A DNA stretch of 62,409 bases from the NCBI GenBank assembly GCA_012960465.1, contig DUBF01000198.1:1-62409 (forward strand). Reading direction: 5' to 3'. The stretch is from Rhodospirillales bacterium (GTDB lineage: Bacteria > Pseudomonadota > Alphaproteobacteria > Rhodospirillales > UBA2165). The notes beneath the pieces are model-generated. The model ran no database searches. It saw only the letters and a list, made by a program, of their open reading frames with translations, and had not been told where the DNA came from. A program made the position numbers and the translations under genes. Below are positions 10,901-22,485 of this stretch, piece after piece; positions within the stretch are counted from its first letter, which is position 1, and every line of letters begins with the position of its first letter.

Positions 10901-12092
10901 AGCGAAGGTCAAACGCGGTGATAAATTAGCTGAGTGGGATCCCTATACTTTGCCGATTATTACCGAGAAGGAAGGTGTCGTTAACTATGTTGATCTGGAT
11001 GAAGGTGTCACTATGCGCGAATCCGTTGATGATGCGACTGGCATTTCTAGCCGCGTTGTCATCGATTGGAAACAGCAATCCAAGGCTGCCGATCTACGTC
11101 CTCGCATTACTCTACGAGATAATAAAGGTACGGTTGTTTTGCTTGGTAATGGTATCGAAGCGCGGAGCTATATGTCGGTAGATGCTATTTTGTCCGTTGA
11201 AAATGGACAGAAAGTGAATGCAGGCGACGTTCTGGCGCGTATCCCTCGCGAAGGTTCAAAAACTCGTGATATTACTGGAGGACTGCCACGTGTTGCGGAG
11301 CTCTTTGAAGCTCGGATACCTAAAGATCACGCAATTATCAGTGAAAATGAAGGGCGTATTGAATTTGGTAAGGATTATAAAAATAAACGACGGATCGTTG
11401 TAGTTCCTGACGACAAAGACTTGGAACCAATGGAATATATGATACCAAAAGGTAAACACATCAGTGTTCAAGAAGGTGATTATGTTACACGGGGTGATCC
11501 ATTGATGGACGGTAACCCTGTACCTCACGATATACTTAAGGTGATGGGCATTGAAGCCTTGGCAAATTACCTAATCGATGAAATTCAAGATGTTTATCGT
11601 CTTCAAGGAGTGAGGATTGATGATAAGCATATTGAGGTTATTTCTCGGCAGATGTTGCAGAAAGTCGAAGTAACGGATGGCGGGGATACAACCTATCTCG
11701 TCGGTGAACTTATCGATCGGATTGAGTTTGAGACCGAAAATGAACGTGTAAAATCTGAGAAGGGTAAAGCGGCAACCGGCTCGACGGTATTACAAGGTAT
11801 TACTAAAGCTAGTCTTCAAACATCATCGTTTATTTCAGCAGCTTCTTTCCAAGAAACGACAAGGGTCCTAACTGAGGCTGCTGTTTCTGGAAAACGCGAC
11901 AATCTGGTTGGTCTAAAGGAAAACGTGATTGTTGGTCGTTTAATACCGGCTGGCACTGGTTCTGTAATGAACAACTTTCGTCAAGTTGCATCTGACCGCG
12001 ATAAGAAACTTATCGATCAAGGTGAGGATCTTTCTGTCTTAGAAGATGCGAGTGCCTCGCCAGAGGCGGTGATCGCTGAAGTTGGGGAATAA
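7908..12092 (+). CDS. rpoC: DNA-directed RNA polymerase subunit beta'
   Basis: RpoC (1394 aa) supplies the catalytic magnesium site: NADFDGDQ at about residues 459–466, with the three Asp residues in place. The N-terminal zinc ribbon CLCGKY…CEKCGVEVT (about 70–90) and the second zinc site ([16 protein letters not shown] region) are intact. The C-terminus has the [19 protein letters not shown] motif of the jaw/omega-binding part. Start at ATG 7908 follows an AAGGAG site. Confidence 0.99.
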   Translation: MNELMRIFEPAQATQRFDQIMISIASPERIRSWSFGEIKKPETINYRTFKPERDGLFCARIFGPIKDYECLCGKYKRMKYKGIVCEKCGVEVTLTKVRRDRMGHIELAAPAAHIWFMKSLPSRTGLMLDMTLKNLERVLYFENYVVSEPGLTPLLEKQLLTEDEYQDAVDEYGEDSFQAGIGAEVIRDMLKEIDLEDQLETLKVELKETKSEAKRKKFVKRLKLVEAFIGSGARPEWMILEAVPVIPPELRPLVPLDGGRFATSDLNDLYRRVINRNNRLKRLIELRAPEIIVRNEKRMLQESVDALFDNGRRGRAITGANKRPLKSLSDMLKGKQGRFRQNLLGKRVDYSGRSVIVVGPELMLHQCGLPKKMALELFKPFVYSRLEKYAMATTIKAAKRMVEKERPEVWDILEEVIREHPVMLNRAPTLHRLGIQAFEPVLIEGKAIQLHPLVCTAFNADFDGDQMAVHVPLSLEAQLEARVLMMSTNNILSPANGKPIIVPSQDIVLGLYYMTMEREGEKGEGMILADSEEIEHALNESVVSLHAKIKTRYETVDTDGNPITRRVESTPGRMLVAELLPRHPKVPLELVNRLLTKKDVSTVIDEVYRHCGQKETVIFADKIMALGFSNACTSGISFGKDDLIIPEAKKKLVNDTEKLVESYERQYLDGLITRGEKYNKAVDAWSRCTDQVADEMMAEIQKIEPNVPVNSVYMMADSGARGSAAQMKQLAGMRGLMAKPSGEIIETPIISNFKEGLSVLEYFNSTHGARKGLADTALKTANSGYLTRRLVDVAQDCIINEVDCKTKESITVNAVIEGGDVIVSLGDRVLGRTVAEDVIDPEDGKVMIKRNKLLDEVDCEALDNAEVETIRIRSVLTCETKSGVCGACYGRDLARGTPVNMGEAVGVIAAQSIGEPGTQLTMRTFHIGGAAQRGAEQSAIEANSDAKVKLVNCNVVKNSSKVNIVMTRNAEILLIDDKNRERARHRIPYGSKLLTKDKAKVKRGDKLAEWDPYTLPIITEKEGVVNYVDLDEGVTMRESVDDATGISSRVVIDWKQQSKAADLRPRITLRDNKGTVVLLGNGIEARSYMSVDAILSVENGQKVNAGDVLARIPREGSKTRDITGGLPRVAELFEARIPKDHAIISENEGRIEFGKDYKNKRRIVVVPDDKDLEPMEYMIPKGKHISVQEGDYVTRGDPLMDGNPVPHDILKVMGIEALANYLIDEIQDVYRLQGVRIDDKHIEVISRQMLQKVEVTDGGDTTYLVGELIDRIEFETENERVKSEKGKAATGSTVLQGITKASLQTSSFISAASFQETTRVLTEAAVSGKRDNLVGLKENVIVGRLIPAGTGSVMNNFRQVASDRDKKLIDQGEDLSVLEDASASPEAVIAEVGE

Positions 12093-12376
12093 ATAATTTA
12101 AGGGTGAACCATAATCCTTTTTTGGATATAGCTCAACCAAAGCTTCATATATTTTTGATTGCGGTTATTGCTTGAACAAGGGATTTATTAGCGAGCCCAT
12201 TAGGACGATTGTGTCACATGAGCCGTGTAATTTGTCTTCATTTCTTGGGTGCTTCTGGTTTTAGCGCCGAACTTCTTCTGTAATGGAATAAGTGCTTGAA
12301 AATTAAAATAAATCTTTAATTTATATGACATTGAGTATGGTCATGAATTTTAGTCTAAAAAATTACATCCTTTAGC
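12093..12376. other. Gene-free spacer after rpoC
   Basis: This stretch holds no ORF I can support and no strong terminator. A weak ATCC/GGAT hairpin with a T-rich loop lies about 25 bases after the rpoC stop. Short translations in all frames are interrupted and match nothing I recognise. The str promoter begins at its right end. Confidence 0.5.
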
Positions 12377-12405
12377 TTGACGGGATAGCGAACCGCCCTT
12401 ATATT
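12377..12405 (+). promoter_or_regulatory. Sigma-70 promoter of the str operon
   Basis: TTGACG at 12377–12382 and TATATT at 12400–12405 are separated by exactly 17 bases, a near-consensus housekeeping promoter. Transcription would start near 12412, giving a leader of about 220 bases before rpsL. It is well placed to drive rpsL–rpsG–fusA–tuf and possibly the S10 genes. Inverted arms GCGTCT (12408–12413) and AGACGC (12447–12452) lie at the start of the predicted transcript. Confidence 0.75.
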
Positions 12406-12534
12406 CCGCGTCTCCCTAGGGATTGCTGGTGGTAGGTGTTCCGCCTAGACGCAGATGGTCCCTTGAAAAAGGTAAATGTAGCCCGGTTTTCCCAATTTTT
12501 TTTGTGGGACTATTATCGGTAAGTTTTAGATTTT

Positions 12535-12576
12535 CGCTGAGAGCTGGTATACAAAAAGCTCTTGAGCGGGTTTTTT
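12535..12576 (+). terminator. Attenuator-like terminator in the rpsL leader
   Basis: An imperfect hairpin has outer arms CGCT/AGCG and inner arms AGAGCT/AGCTCT, with a one/two-base internal loop and an 11-base apical loop. Two G residues and then six T residues (12571–12576) follow. It lies between the str promoter and the rpsL start, so it can act as an attenuator of the operon rather than as a simple end of rpoC transcription. Confidence 0.5.
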
Positions 12577-12632
12577 GCGCGTTTGTATAAGAGACGTGAT
12601 GTGTTGAAATTTTTAAGGAGTTGAAGGGGCTA

Positions 12633-13004
12633 ATGCCGACAATCAACCAACTAATTCGTAGACCGCGAAAGGCACCTGTGAAAAGGACCAAGGTCCCTGC
12701 AATGGAGGCTTGTCCTCAAAAGCGTGGGGTTTGTACTCGCGTTTACACAACAACGCCAAAGAAACCAAACTCAGCACTTCGTAAAGTTGCTAGGGTGCGT
12801 TTAACTAATGGTTTTGAGGTTACGTCTTACATACCTGGAGAAGGCCACAATCTTCAAGAGCATAGCGTAGTTTTGATCCGCGGTGGTCGCGTAAAAGATT
12901 TGCCAGGGGTGCGTTATCATATAATTCGTGGGGTGCTCGATACACAAGGTGTTGAGGATCGTCGTCAGCGTCGTTCAAAATATGGCACAAAACGGCCCAA
13001 GTAA
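12633..13004 (+). CDS. rpsL: 30S ribosomal protein S12
   Basis: S12 (123 aa) sits at the decoding centre and controls translational accuracy. The conserved start [13 protein letters not shown] fixes the ATG at 12633; an in-frame TTG twelve bases upstream is not needed. The lysines that decide streptomycin response, in [12 protein letters not shown] and in the [22 protein letters not shown] loop, are wild type, so no streptomycin resistance is suggested. First gene of the str operon. Confidence 0.98.
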   Translation: MPTINQLIRRPRKAPVKRTKVPAMEACPQKRGVCTRVYTTTPKKPNSALRKVARVRLTNGFEVTSYIPGEGHNLQEHSVVLIRGGRVKDLPGVRYHIIRGVLDTQGVEDRRQRRSKYGTKRPK

Positions 13005-13016
13005 AGGAATAAGTAG

Positions 13017-13487
<471 letters not shown>

Positions 13488-13510
13488 CCTTTTCGGTAGG
13501 AAGAAGAATA

Positions 13511-15589
13511 ATGGCGCGTACATCCCCTCTTGATAGTTATCGTAACATTGGCATTATGGCTCATATTGATGCCGGTAAAACAACCACCACGGAGCGTATT
13601 CTTTTTTATACTGGTAAGTCGTATAAAATTGGTGAGGTTCATGATGGTAATGCTACTATGGATTGGATGGAACAAGAACAGGAACGCGGTATTACCATTA
13701 CCTCAGCGGCGACGACTTGTGAATGGAAAGATCACCTCATTAATATTATTGATACGCCTGGTCATGTTGATTTTACGATTGAGGTTGAGCGGTCACTGCG
13801 TGTACTCGATGGCGCGGTAGCAGTTTTTGATAGTGTTGCAGGTGTCGAGCCTCAGTCAGAAACTGTTTGGCGTCAGGCTGACAAGTACGAGGTGCCGAGG
13901 ATCTGTTTTGTTAATAAAATGGATCGAACAGGCGCTGATTTTTACCGTTGTGTGGATATGATAAGCGACCGCTTGGGTGCTGTTCCATTGGTCACTCAAT
14001 TACCGATTGGCAGTGAAGGCGATTATTTAGGTGTTGTTGATCTCATTACAATGCGGGCAATCACATGGAAAGACGAAGATCTCGGCGCTGAATTTGTGGA
14101 CTCAGATATACCAACGAATTTGGCTGATAAAGCTACAGAGTATCGTGTAAAGCTTGTTGAGCTGGCTGTTGAGCAAGATGATATTGCGATGGAAGCTTAC
14201 TTAGAAGGTAATGAACCGAATGAAGAGACATTAAAGAAATGTATTCGGAGTGGAACTTTAGCAGCAGCTTTCGTGCCTGTGCTAAATGGTACAGCATTTA
14301 AAAATAAAGGCGTACAACCCTTGCTTGACGCGGTCATTGATTTTTTACCAAGTCCGATAGATGTTGAGTCTATCAAAGGTATGAAGGCCGGTACTGATGA
14401 AGAAATTGAGCGTATAAGTTCAGATGACGAACCATTCTCAGCACTTGCTTTCAAAATTATGAATGATCCATTTGTAGGTTCGTTGACATTTGTGCGAATT
14501 TATTCCGGGGTACTTGAAGCGGGTTCTTATCTGCAGAACACTGTTAAGAACAAAAGAGAGCGGGTTGGTCGTATGTTAATGATGCACTCGAATTCTAGAG
14601 AGGATGTTAAAGAGGCGCGTGCTGGTGATATTATAGCCTTGGCCGGTCTTAAGGACACAACTACCGGTGATACGCTGTGTTCGATAGACAATCAGGTTAT
14701 TTTAGAGCGGATGGAATTTCCTGATCCGGTTATTGAGATTGCGGTTGAACCAAAAACAAAGGCTGACCAAGAGAAGATGGGACAAGCTCTTGCTCGTTTG
14801 GCGGCGGAAGATCCATCTTTCCGAGTTTCTAGCGATGAAGAAAGTGGTCAAACTATTATCAAGGGTATGGGCGAGCTCCATTTAGATATCATAGTTGATC
14901 GTATGAAACGTGAGTTTAGTGTTGAAGCAAATATTGGTGCTCCGCAGGTTGCTTATCGTGAAACAATTAAAGCACCCACGGATGTTGATTATACCCATAA
15001 AAAACAATCGGGTGGAGCCGGGCAATTTGCTCGAATTAAGGTTACATTTGAACCTCTGCCTCCTGGATCAGGTTACGAGTTTTCTAGTAAGGTAGTTGGT
15101 GGTAATGTTCCAAAGGAATATATTCCAGGCGTAGAAAAGGGTTTTTTGAGTTCCTTAGATACAGGGCCTCTTTCTGGCTTCCCTGTAACAGATCTAAAAA
15201 TTGAACTTTATGATGGCGCTTCTCATGACGTGGATTCTTCGGTGATGGCGTTTGAAATAGCAGCGCGTGCAGCTTTCCGCGAAGGGGTGATGAAAGCTAG
15301 TCCTTGCTTGTTAGAGCCAGTTATGAAAGTCGAGGTAGTGACCCCTGAAGAGTACATGGGTGATATTATAGGTGATTTAAACTCTAGGAGAGGTAATGTT
15401 GGCTCTATGGATCAACGGGGTAATGCGAGGGTTATTTCGTGTATGGTGCCTTTAGCCAATATGTTTGGTTATGTGAATACTTTGCGCTCAATGTCACAGG
15501 GACGAGCACAGTTTTCCATGCATTTTAATCATTACGCTGAATTGCCTGCCGCTGTTTCTGAAGAGGTGCGCGAACGTTTAGCAGGTTAA
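13511..15589 (+). CDS. fusA: Elongation factor G
   Basis: EF-G (692 aa) is the GTPase that drives translocation and, with RRF, ribosome recycling. G1 is [19 protein letters not shown] near residues 17–35, DTPGHVDF gives G3, and NKMDRTG gives G4. The C-terminal domains include [13 protein letters not shown] and [12 protein letters not shown]. Only one fusA is present in the window and its length is normal. Its stop codon is part of an AT-rich hairpin that precedes tuf. Confidence 0.99.
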   Translation: MARTSPLDSYRNIGIMAHIDAGKTTTTERILFYTGKSYKIGEVHDGNATMDWMEQEQERGITITSAATTCEWKDHLINIIDTPGHVDFTIEVERSLRVLDGAVAVFDSVAGVEPQSETVWRQADKYEVPRICFVNKMDRTGADFYRCVDMISDRLGAVPLVTQLPIGSEGDYLGVVDLITMRAITWKDEDLGAEFVDSDIPTNLADKATEYRVKLVELAVEQDDIAMEAYLEGNEPNEETLKKCIRSGTLAAAFVPVLNGTAFKNKGVQPLLDAVIDFLPSPIDVESIKGMKAGTDEEIERISSDDEPFSALAFKIMNDPFVGSLTFVRIYSGVLEAGSYLQNTVKNKRERVGRMLMMHSNSREDVKEARAGDIIALAGLKDTTTGDTLCSIDNQVILERMEFPDPVIEIAVEPKTKADQEKMGQALARLAAEDPSFRVSSDEESGQTIIKGMGELHLDIIVDRMKREFSVEANIGAPQVAYRETIKAPTDVDYTHKKQSGGAGQFARIKVTFEPLPPGSGYEFSSKVVGGNVPKEYIPGVEKGFLSSLDTGPLSGFPVTDLKIELYDGASHDVDSSVMAFEIAARAAFREGVMKASPCLLEPVMKVEVVTPEEYMGDIIGDLNSRRGNVGSMDQRGNARVISCMVPLANMFGYVNTLRSMSQGRAQFSMHFNHYAELPAAVSEEVRERLAG

Positions 15590-15616
15590 ATAAAAATTGT
15601 TATTTTAACTTTTTTT
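15585..15616 (+). terminator. AT-rich hairpin with T-run between fusA and tuf
   Basis: Arms 15585–15593 and 15600–15609 pair over nine positions with one bulged T, closing a six-base loop, and are followed by seven T residues (15610–15616). The stem includes the fusA stop codon. With only one G-C pair it is a weak intrinsic terminator at best; partial attenuation or 3'-end formation before tuf is possible. Confidence 0.3.
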
Positions 15617-15642
15617 GATCCAATTAGATCGGAGCGAGAAAT

Positions 15643-16833
15643 ATGAGTAAAGAAAAATTTGAACGAACAAAGCCACATTGTAATGTAGGCACGATTGGTC
15701 ACGTTGATCATGGTAAAACGACGTTGACCGCTGCGATTTCGAAGATTCTGGCGGCTCAGAGCGGTGGTGAATTTACAGATTTTGCTGATATTGATAAGGC
15801 GCCTGAGGAGCGTGAGCGTGGCATTACAATTTCAACAGCACACGTTGAGTATGAAACTGCTGCTCGTCATTACGCTCACGTTGATTGCCCAGGTCACGCA
15901 GATTATGTGAAGAACATGATTACTGGTGCTGCCCAAATGGATGGTGGAATTTTAGTTGTGAATGCGGCTGACGGTCCTATGCCTCAAACTCGCGAACATA
16001 TTTTGCTAGCTCGCCAGGTGGGTGTGCCTGCGTTAGTTGTTTATCTTAATAAGGTTGACCAAGTGGATGATGAAGAGCTTTTAGAGCTTGTTGAAATGGA
16101 AGTTCGTGAACTTCTTTCAAAGTATGAATTCCCGGGCGATGATATTCCAATTATTTCTGGTTCAGCTTTGGCTGCTCTTGAAGATCGTGATGAAGCGATT
16201 GGTAAAGAAAGTATCTTAAAGTTAATGGCTGCTGTTGATGAATATATCCCACAGCCTGACCGTCCAGTTGATCAGCCATTTTTAATGCCAATTGAAGATG
16301 TATTCTCGATCTCTGGTCGAGGTACGGTTGTTACTGGCCGCGTTGAAAGTGGTGTAGTTAATGTTAATGATGAGATTGAAATTATTGGTATTAGGGATAC
16401 GCAAAAAACGATTTGCACTGGTGTTGAAATGTTCCGTAAGCTTCTAGATCGTGGTGAAGCGGGTGATAATATTGGTGCGCTATTACGTGGTACAAAACGC
16501 GAAGAAGTGGAGCGTGGACAGGTTGTCGCTGCACCTGGATCGATTACGCCTCATAAGAAGTTTAAGTGCAGTGCTTATATTCTTACGAAGGAAGAGGGTG
16601 GCCGTCATACACCATTCTTTGCAAATTATCGTCCACAGTTTTACTTCCGGACGACAGACGTGACGGGCATGGTTGAATTGCCGTCTGGCACAGAAATGGT
16701 AATGCCTGGTGATGATATTGAAATGACCGTTGAGTTGATTACGCCGATCGCAATGGATCAAGGTTTACGTTTCGCTATTCGTGAGGGTGGTCGTACTGTT
16801 GGCGCTGGTGTGGTAGCAGACATTATTGAATAA
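15643..16833 (+). CDS. tuf: Elongation factor Tu, second copy (complete)
   Basis: EF-Tu (396 aa) delivers aminoacyl-tRNA to the ribosome. It starts [27 protein letters not shown] in outline, with the P-loop GHVDHGKT near residues 18–25, DCPGHADY for G3, and NKVD for G4. Domains 2 and 3 are complete and it ends [11 protein letters not shown]. Its last 75 coding bases are identical to the tuf end at the left edge of the window. It starts a short spacer leading into the S10 operon. Confidence 0.99.
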   Translation: MSKEKFERTKPHCNVGTIGHVDHGKTTLTAAISKILAAQSGGEFTDFADIDKAPEERERGITISTAHVEYETAARHYAHVDCPGHADYVKNMITGAAQMDGGILVVNAADGPMPQTREHILLARQVGVPALVVYLNKVDQVDDEELLELVEMEVRELLSKYEFPGDDIPIISGSALAALEDRDEAIGKESILKLMAAVDEYIPQPDRPVDQPFLMPIEDVFSISGRGTVVTGRVESGVVNVNDEIEIIGIRDTQKTICTGVEMFRKLLDRGEAGDNIGALLRGTKREEVERGQVVAAPGSITPHKKFKCSAYILTKEEGGRHTPFFANYRPQFYFRTTDVTGMVELPSGTEMVMPGDDIEMTVELITPIAMDQGLRFAIREGGRTVGAGVVADIIE

Positions 16834-16902
16834 GAGTGTATTTTATTGGGCGTTTTTTAAGGGCGCCATTAATATTTTGTAATAAGAGATTTGGATTAGG
16901 TA

Positions 16903-17214
16903 ATGGCAGATAGTCAGAACATACGAATAAGATTAAAGGCGTTCGATCATCGAGTACTAGATACTTCGACGTTGGAAATCGTTAATACCGCTAAACGGAC
17001 GGGAGCTCAGGTACGAGGGCCAATTCCGCTACCAACCAAGATCGAAAAATATACAGTATTACGTTCCCCACACATTGATAAAAAATCGCGTGAGCAGTTC
17101 GAAATTCGCACCCATAAGCGGGTACTTGATATTCTCGATCCCACGCCTGAGACGGTTGATGCATTGATGAAACTCGATTTGGCATCTGGCGTTGATGTTG
17201 AAATTAAACTTTAG
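16903..17214 (+). CDS. rpsJ: 30S ribosomal protein S10 (NusE)
   Basis: S10 (103 aa) is a 30S head protein and, as NusE, a partner of NusB and NusG in antitermination. The motif [20 protein letters not shown] (about residues 39–58) and the flexible loop are typical. First gene of the S10 operon; the 69-base spacer after tuf shows no strong promoter, so readthrough from the str operon is likely. Confidence 0.98.
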   Translation: MADSQNIRIRLKAFDHRVLDTSTLEIVNTAKRTGAQVRGPIPLPTKIEKYTVLRSPHIDKKSREQFEIRTHKRVLDILDPTPETVDALMKLDLASGVDVEIKL

Positions 17215-17225
17215 GTAAATAATTC

Positions 17226-18041
17226 ATGAGAACGGGTCTTATTGCGCAAAAAATTGGAATGAGTGCTTATTTTTTAGGAAATGGTCGGCACGTTCCTGTG
17301 ACCGTATTAAAGGTCGATAATTGTCAAGTCGTTTCGCATCGTACTGAGCAAAATGATGGGTATATGGCTGTTCAGTTAGGGGTCGGCGAAGCTAAGGTAA
17401 AGAATGTATCGAAGCCGATGCGCGGTCATTTTGCTAAATCAAAGGTGGAACCGAAAAGGCAGGTTGTTGAATTTCGCGTTTCTGATGGTGCTATGGTTGG
17501 AGTTGGTACAGAAATTACAGCTGCTCATTTTGTTGTTGGTCAGTTTGTTGATGTTGTTGGTGTGACCCAAGGTAAGGGTTTTGCCGGTGCTATGAAGAGA
17601 CATGGGTTTCATGGGCTCCGCGCTTCACACGGTGTTTCAATTTCTCATCGCAGTCATGGTTCAACTGGTCAATGTCAGGATCCAGGAAAGGTTTTTAAAG
17701 GTAAAAAAATGGCTGGCCATATGGGAAATACTCAGGTGACGGCTCAAAGTCTTGAGGTAATTTCAACCGATATAGATCGTGGTATTATTTTGGTTAAAGG
17801 ATCTGTTCCCGGATCAAAAGGTGGGTATATCTTGGTTAAAGATGCGCTCAAAAAAGTGTTACCTGATAACGCGCCGAGGCCGGCAGGTGTACGTGGTAAT
17901 GCTAAAATTGATGACGAGGAATTATCCAAACATGACGTGACTTCAGGAGCAGAGTTGTCGCCAGTAGAGGTTTTATCTGAACAAGATGAATCGACAGAAG
18001 ATAATCCTGTTAGTACAGCTAAAACTAAGGGCGAAGAATGA
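17226..18041 (+). CDS. rplC: 50S ribosomal protein L3, C-terminally extended
   Basis: L3 (271 aa) is an early-binding 50S protein that reaches towards the peptidyl transferase centre. The core, with the [17 protein letters not shown] and [16 protein letters not shown] segments, ends around residue 217. An acidic, low-complexity tail of about 50 residues follows (rich in E, D, S, T). Longer L3 tails are known in Alphaproteobacteria, but this tail is poorly conserved in composition. The gene overlaps rplD by four bases (ATGA), implying coupled translation. Confidence 0.97.
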   Translation: MRTGLIAQKIGMSAYFLGNGRHVPVTVLKVDNCQVVSHRTEQNDGYMAVQLGVGEAKVKNVSKPMRGHFAKSKVEPKRQVVEFRVSDGAMVGVGTEITAAHFVVGQFVDVVGVTQGKGFAGAMKRHGFHGLRASHGVSISHRSHGSTGQCQDPGKVFKGKKMAGHMGNTQVTAQSLEVISTDIDRGIILVKGSVPGSKGGYILVKDALKKVLPDNAPRPAGVRGNAKIDDEELSKHDVTSGAELSPVEVLSEQDESTEDNPVSTAKTKGEE

Positions 18042-18661
18042 TGAAATGCCCGGTCATAGACCTAGGTAACAAAAAGATCGGAGATATTGATCTTGATGAA
18101 TCTGTATTTGGCGCGCCTGATCGACCTGATATCTTGTCGCGCGCCGTTAATTGGCAGTTGGCAAAAAGACAAGCGGGAACGCATAAAACCAAGCAGCGAG
18201 CTGAAATTAAAGGATCAACCGCTAAACCTTTTAATCAGAAGGGTACCGGGCGTGCAAGGCAAGGGGATAAGAAGGCTCCACATATGCGTGGCGGAGGTGT
18301 AGCTTTTGGTCCTGTTGCCCGTTCACATGCGCATAGTCTGACGAAGAAGATCCGTCGACTAGCTCTTCGTACCGCGCTTTCAACCAAACAGGCCAATGGT
18401 AAGTTGGTGGTATTGAGCGAGGCAAAAGTAAAAACTGCAAAGACTTCTGAATTAGCTAAAAAGGTTAAAAAGTTAGGTTGGAATTCAGCGTTGATTATCG
18501 GTGATTCTGAAATTGATAATAATTTTAATCTAGCAGCTAGAAATATCAAAGGGATTGACGTGTTACCGCAGCAAGGAGCTAATGTTTATGATATTCTCCG
18601 CCGTGATACATTGGTTCTAACGAAAGGCGCCATTGAGAAATTGGTGGAGCGATTGAAATGA
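18038..18661 (+). CDS. rplD: 50S ribosomal protein L4
   Basis: L4 (207 aa) lines the exit tunnel with its extended loop; in enterics it also represses the S10 operon. The loop region [19 protein letters not shown] and [10 protein letters not shown] (about residues 63–95) is characteristic. Start 18038 overlaps the rplC stop; a second ATG immediately follows at 18041 and could also serve. Overlaps rplW by four bases. Confidence 0.97.
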   Translation: MMKCPVIDLGNKKIGDIDLDESVFGAPDRPDILSRAVNWQLAKRQAGTHKTKQRAEIKGSTAKPFNQKGTGRARQGDKKAPHMRGGGVAFGPVARSHAHSLTKKIRRLALRTALSTKQANGKLVVLSEAKVKTAKTSELAKKVKKLGWNSALIIGDSEIDNNFNLAARNIKGIDVLPQQGANVYDILRRDTLVLTKGAIEKLVERLK

Positions 18662-18987
18662 GTAAACATAGCCATTTAGGTAAGAATGTAAAATTAAGGC
18701 ACGAGAGAATGTATCAAATCATTCGCACGCCAATAATTACAGAAAAAACGACCATTATTTCTGAACATAATCAAGTGACTTTCAAAGTACCACTTGAAGT
18801 CACGAAACCAGAAATTAAGGTAGCGGTTGAGGGCTTATTTGAGGTTAAGGTGAAATCTGTAAATACAATTGTCCAAAAAGGCAAAGTGAAACGTTTCAGA
18901 GGCCACCTCGGTAAGCGATCTGATTTTAAAAAAGCAATTGTGACGTTGGTTGACGGTGATTCTATTGATATTACAACGGGAGTTTAA
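18658..18987 (+). CDS. rplW: 50S ribosomal protein L23
   Basis: L23 (109 aa) sits at the tunnel exit and is the docking site for trigger factor and SRP. The core begins [15 protein letters not shown] and is preceded by a 17-residue basic N-terminal extension, as in several Rhodospirillales-type L23 proteins. I kept the upstream ATG because it overlaps the rplD stop in the ATGA manner seen between rplC and rplD; ATG 18709 is the alternative. Confidence 0.95.
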   Translation: MSKHSHLGKNVKLRHERMYQIIRTPIITEKTTIISEHNQVTFKVPLEVTKPEIKVAVEGLFEVKVKSVNTIVQKGKVKRFRGHLGKRSDFKKAIVTLVDGDSIDITTGV

Positions 18988-18989
18988 GG

Positions 18990-19814
18990 ATGGCGCTTAG
19001 AAATTATAAGCCGACCTCTCCGTCGCGCCGGAATTTAGTTTTAATCGACCGCTCTGACCTTTGGAAAGGTAAGCCAGAAAAGAGCCTCACTCAAGGGTTG
19101 CCTAGTAAAGGTGGTAGAAATAATTCAGGTCAGATTACTGCTCGTCGAAGAGGTGGTGGCCATAAACGACGTTACCGTATTATAGACTTTAAACGTACGA
19201 AGGTTGATATACCGGCGACAGTGGAACGGATTGAGCATGATCCCAATAGAAGCGCATTTATTGCTTTGATAGAATATGAAGATGGTGAAAGGTCATATAT
19301 TATTGCTCCGCAAAGGTTGGCCCCAGGCGATACTGTGATTTCTGGTGAAAAAGTTGATATCAAACCTGGCAACGCATTACCAATGACAAATATTCCAGTT
19401 GGAACGATTGTTCATAATGTAGAGCTTAAAGTCGGTGGTGGTGCCCAGATTGCTCGATCAGCAGGCACCTATGTTCAATTAATTGGTAAGGATCAAGGAT
19501 ATGCTCAGCTTCGAATGAATTCTGGCGAAATTCGGATAATTAGAGCAGAATGTATGGCTACAATTGGAGCGGTTTCCAATCCGGATAAAGCGAATATCAA
19601 ACTTGGTAAAGCTGGTCGTAAGCGCTGGTTGGGTAAGCGTCCGGCAGTTCGTGGCGTTGCCATGAATCCCGTTGACCATCCACATGGTGGTGGTGAAGGC
19701 AGAACTTCGGGTGGTCGGCATCCTGTGACGCCCTGGGGGAAGCCTACCAAAGGTAAGCGCACACGTAGTAACAAGAAAACCGATCGGCTTATTATTCGCC
19801 GTCGGAAACGTTAA
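18990..19814 (+). CDS. rplB: 50S ribosomal protein L2
   Basis: L2 (274 aa) is among the most conserved ribosomal proteins and is needed for subunit association and peptidyl transfer. It begins [15 protein letters not shown] and has the [11 protein letters not shown] basic loop. It also has the conserved [21 protein letters not shown] segment near residues 222–242, including the key His. Length is normal. Confidence 0.98.
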   Translation: MALRNYKPTSPSRRNLVLIDRSDLWKGKPEKSLTQGLPSKGGRNNSGQITARRRGGGHKRRYRIIDFKRTKVDIPATVERIEHDPNRSAFIALIEYEDGERSYIIAPQRLAPGDTVISGEKVDIKPGNALPMTNIPVGTIVHNVELKVGGGAQIARSAGTYVQLIGKDQGYAQLRMNSGEIRIIRAECMATIGAVSNPDKANIKLGKAGRKRWLGKRPAVRGVAMNPVDHPHGGGEGRTSGGRHPVTPWGKPTKGKRTRSNKKTDRLIIRRRKR

Positions 19815-19823
19815 GGAGATAAA

Positions 19824-20102
19824 GTGGCTCGTTCAGTTTGGAAAGGACCGTTTGTGGATTCCTATTTGCTCAAGAAAGCAGAGGTTTCGCGTGAATCCGG
19901 TCGTAATGATGTGATTAAAACCTGGTCTCGTCGTTCAACTATTCTTCCTCAGTTTGTGGGGTTAACATTCGGTGTTCATAACGGGAAGAAATTTATTCCT
20001 GTTTTAGTTACTGAAAATATGGTTGGCCATAAAATGGGCGAATTTTCACCAACTCGTACATATCTTGGCCATACAGCCGATAGAAAAGGGAAGAGAGCCT
20101 AA
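19824..20102 (+). CDS. rpsS: 30S ribosomal protein S19
   Basis: S19 (92 aa) forms part of the 30S head near the subunit bridge, binding 16S rRNA with S13. The motif [21 protein letters not shown] (split near residues 36–56) and the end [19 protein letters not shown] are typical. The start is GTG at 19824 behind an AAGGAGA site; no ATG gives the conserved N-terminus [11 protein letters not shown]. Confidence 0.97.
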   Translation: MARSVWKGPFVDSYLLKKAEVSRESGRNDVIKTWSRRSTILPQFVGLTFGVHNGKKFIPVLVTENMVGHKMGEFSPTRTYLGHTADRKGKRA

Positions 20103-20104
20103 TT

Positions 20105-20485
20105 ATGGGCAAGAAATCAGCATCAAAAAAGTTAGCAGACAATGAGGCTGTAGCATTCGGGAGAATGATCCGTACTTCACCGCAAAAAATTAATTTGGTC
20201 GCGCGAAGTATACGTGGAAAATCCTGTGAAGCAGCTTTAAATGATTTAAAATTCTCGACGCGACGAATTGCTGTGGAAGTGAAAAAGGTTCTTCAAACAG
20301 CCATTGCTAACGCTGAAAACAATCAACAGTTGGACTTAGATAGGCTATTCGTTGCCGAGGCAAGTTGTGGACGGGCATTTGTGATGAAGCGTTGGCGTCC
20401 ACGGGCTAGGGGCCGCACCGGCAGAATATTTAAACCATTTAGCAACTTGACCATAGTTGTTCGGGAACGTGAGGAGAGTGTATAA
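20105..20485 (+). CDS. rplV: 50S ribosomal protein L22
   Basis: L22 (126 aa) contributes its beta-hairpin to the exit tunnel. The segment [17 protein letters not shown] and the C-terminal loop [22 protein letters not shown] are diagnostic. The start is two bases after rpsS, and the stop codon TAATG overlaps the rpsC start by one base. Confidence 0.97.
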   Translation: MGKKSASKKLADNEAVAFGRMIRTSPQKINLVARSIRGKSCEAALNDLKFSTRRIAVEVKKVLQTAIANAENNQQLDLDRLFVAEASCGRAFVMKRWRPRARGRTGRIFKPFSNLTIVVREREESV

Positions 20486-21165
20486 TGGGTCAGAAAGTCA
20501 ATCCTATTGGTTTTCGTATCGGAATAAATCGAACCTGGGACTCGCGTTGGTTTGCCGAGGGCAATAATTATGCTGACCAATTGCATGCTGATATTACTAT
20601 ACGTGAGTTTTTGCATGACCGTCTTAAACAAGCTGGTCTAAGTAAAATTATTATTGAACGCCCAGCCAAAAGAGCTCGTATTACGATTCATACGGCGCGT
20701 CCTGGTGTTGTTATAGGAAAAAAAGGTGCTGACATTGAAATACTTCGGTTGGAACTTTCAAAGCGTACCGGTAGCGACGTTAGCTTAAACATAGTTGAAA
20801 TAAGAAAGCCAGAAATTGATGCAATGCTGATTGCTGAAAATATAGCACAACAGTTAGAGCGTCGTATTGCTTTCCGACGTGCAATGAAGCGGGCTGTTCA
20901 ATCTGCCATGCGTTTGGGCGCAGAGGGCATTAGAATTAATTGTGGTGGACGTTTAGGAGGCGCAGAAATAGCACGTACCGAGTGGTATCGTGAAGGTAGG
21001 GTTCCTCTACACACATTAAGGGCTGATATTGATTATGGAGTTGCCCGGGCTAAAACCACGTATGGTATCTGCGGTATTAAAGTTTGGGTTTATAAAGGCG
21101 AGGTTTTAACTCCGGATCCGATGACGCAAGATAAAACGAAACAAGACCCACAATCCTCTCGTTGA
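20485..21165 (+). CDS. rpsC: 30S ribosomal protein S3
   Basis: S3 (226 aa) lies at the mRNA entrance and has helicase-related function with S4 and S5. It has the [16 protein letters not shown] start, a KH domain with the [13 protein letters not shown] GxxG motif near residues 75–87, and the C-terminal [22 protein letters not shown]. It is translationally coupled to rplV through a one-base overlap. Confidence 0.98.
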   Translation: MGQKVNPIGFRIGINRTWDSRWFAEGNNYADQLHADITIREFLHDRLKQAGLSKIIIERPAKRARITIHTARPGVVIGKKGADIEILRLELSKRTGSDVSLNIVEIRKPEIDAMLIAENIAQQLERRIAFRRAMKRAVQSAMRLGAEGIRINCGGRLGGAEIARTEWYREGRVPLHTLRADIDYGVARAKTTYGICGIKVWVYKGEVLTPDPMTQDKTKQDPQSSR

Positions 21166-21195
21166 TTCGAGATTTGACTAAGAAAGTTTAATTGA

Positions 21196-21615
21196 ATGCT
21201 ACAACCAAAACGCACAAAATACCGTAAAGCCCATAAAGGGCGTATACATGGTAAAGCTAAAGGCGGTACGGCTTTGAACTTTGGGGCGTATGGGATGAAG
21301 GCGATCGAGCCTGCACGTCTTACTGCGCGGCAAATTGAAGCTGCTCGTCGCGCCATGACACGCCATATGAAGCGTGCTGGCAGAGTTTGGATACGTATAT
21401 TTCCGGACATTCCGGTATCACAAAAGCCAGCAGAGGTTCGGCAGGGTAAGGGTAAAGGTAATCCAGAATTTTGGATTGCACGAATTAAACCGGGCCGCGT
21501 CATGTTCGAACTTGATGGGGTGCCGGAGGCGGTGGCACGCCGTGCTTTTGAATTAGCGGCAGCAAAATTGCCTTTAGATACAAAGTTTGTGCAGCGTGTT
21601 GGGTTGGAAAAATAA
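21196..21615 (+). CDS. rplP: 50S ribosomal protein L16
   Basis: L16 (139 aa) sits near the A site of the 50S subunit. The start [16 protein letters not shown], the [21 protein letters not shown] block, and the RMGKGKG-equivalent [14 protein letters not shown] segment (about residues 79–92) are all present. The stop is followed one base later by the rpmC ATG. Confidence 0.97.
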   Translation: MLQPKRTKYRKAHKGRIHGKAKGGTALNFGAYGMKAIEPARLTARQIEAARRAMTRHMKRAGRVWIRIFPDIPVSQKPAEVRQGKGKGNPEFWIARIKPGRVMFELDGVPEAVARRAFELAAAKLPLDTKFVQRVGLEK

Positions 21616-21616
21616 A

Positions 21617-21820
21617 ATGGTTAAAGCTGAAGACATACGTGCGAAGACGGTTGATGAGTTGAATGATCAACTCAATGATCTAAGCAAAGAATCCTTCAAT
21701 TTACGTTTTCAGGCTGCTAGCGGTCAGTTAGAAAATACGGCACGGGTTCGACAAGTCCGACGCAATCTTGCGCAGATTAAAACAATTTTAAATGAAAAAA
21801 AGCGCGTAAGCGCTTCTTAA
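21617..21820 (+). CDS. rpmC: 50S ribosomal protein L29
   Basis: L29 (67 aa) is a small two-helix protein at the tunnel exit beside L23. The signature LSKESFNLRFQAASGQLEN lies in the middle, followed by ARVRQVRRNLAQIKTIL. The ATG at 21617 gives the family N-terminus MVKAEDIR; an upstream in-frame GTG (21587) would overlap rplP and is rejected. Confidence 0.97.
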   Translation: MVKAEDIRAKTVDELNDQLNDLSKESFNLRFQAASGQLENTARVRQVRRNLAQIKTILNEKKRVSAS

Positions 21821-21832
21821 GGAATTAAAAAA

Positions 21833-22069
21833 ATGCCGAAGCGAATAATGAAAGGTGTTGTAGTGAGTGATAAAATGGATAAGTCGGTCGTTGTTAATGT
21901 TGAGCGGCGAACTCAACATCCATTGTATAAAAAATTCATTCGCCGTTCAAAAAAATACGTTGCGCACGATGAAAATAATGCTTGTAAAGAAGGTGATGTT
22001 GTCCAAATCCAAGAATGTCGCCCTATTTCAAAACGTAAGAATTGGGAAATTTTAGCTACTCCTGAATAA
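21833..22069 (+). CDS. rpsQ: 30S ribosomal protein S17
   Basis: S17 (78 aa) is a primary 16S rRNA-binding OB-fold protein. It begins [21 protein letters not shown] and has the [19 protein letters not shown] segment and the [13 protein letters not shown] end. Length matches the family; 12 bases after rpmC. Confidence 0.97.
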   Translation: MPKRIMKGVVVSDKMDKSVVVNVERRTQHPLYKKFIRRSKKYVAHDENNACKEGDVVQIQECRPISKRKNWEILATPE

Positions 22070-22105
22070 GCTGAACGTAGTTATTTAGTAAAGGAAGAAT
22101 AAAAG

Positions 22106-22474
22106 ATGATCCAGATGCAAACCAACTTAGAAGTTGCCGATAATTCAGGTGCAAGACGGGTTCAGTGCATTAAAGTCCTTGGTGGCTCTAAACGCAGAAC
22201 AGCTTCTGTTGGTGACGTTATTGTTGTTACGGTTAAAGAAGCTATTCCGCGTGGCCGTGTTAAGAAAGGTGAATTGCATCGGGCTGTCGTTGTTAGAACC
22301 AAAAAAGAGATTCGCCGAATTGATGGTAGTGCTATTCGGTTTGATAGTAATGCGGCAGTTTTAATTAGTCCACAAGGTGAGCCTGTTGGCACCAGAATAT
22401 TTGGGCCTGTAACACGTGAGTTACGGTCGATGAAATTTATGAAAATTATTTCTCTCGCACCGGAAGTTTTGTAG
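22106..22474 (+). CDS. rplN: 50S ribosomal protein L14
   Basis: L14 (122 aa) contacts the 30S subunit at bridge B8. The start [20 protein letters not shown], the [16 protein letters not shown] motif and the [13 protein letters not shown] end are classical. Start of the spc group; no separate promoter was found, so it is probably transcribed with the S10 genes. Confidence 0.98.
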   Translation: MIQMQTNLEVADNSGARRVQCIKVLGGSKRRTASVGDVIVVTVKEAIPRGRVKKGELHRAVVVRTKKEIRRIDGSAIRFDSNAAVLISPQGEPVGTRIFGPVTRELRSMKFMKIISLAPEVL

Positions 22475-22485
22475 GAGCTGCGTAA

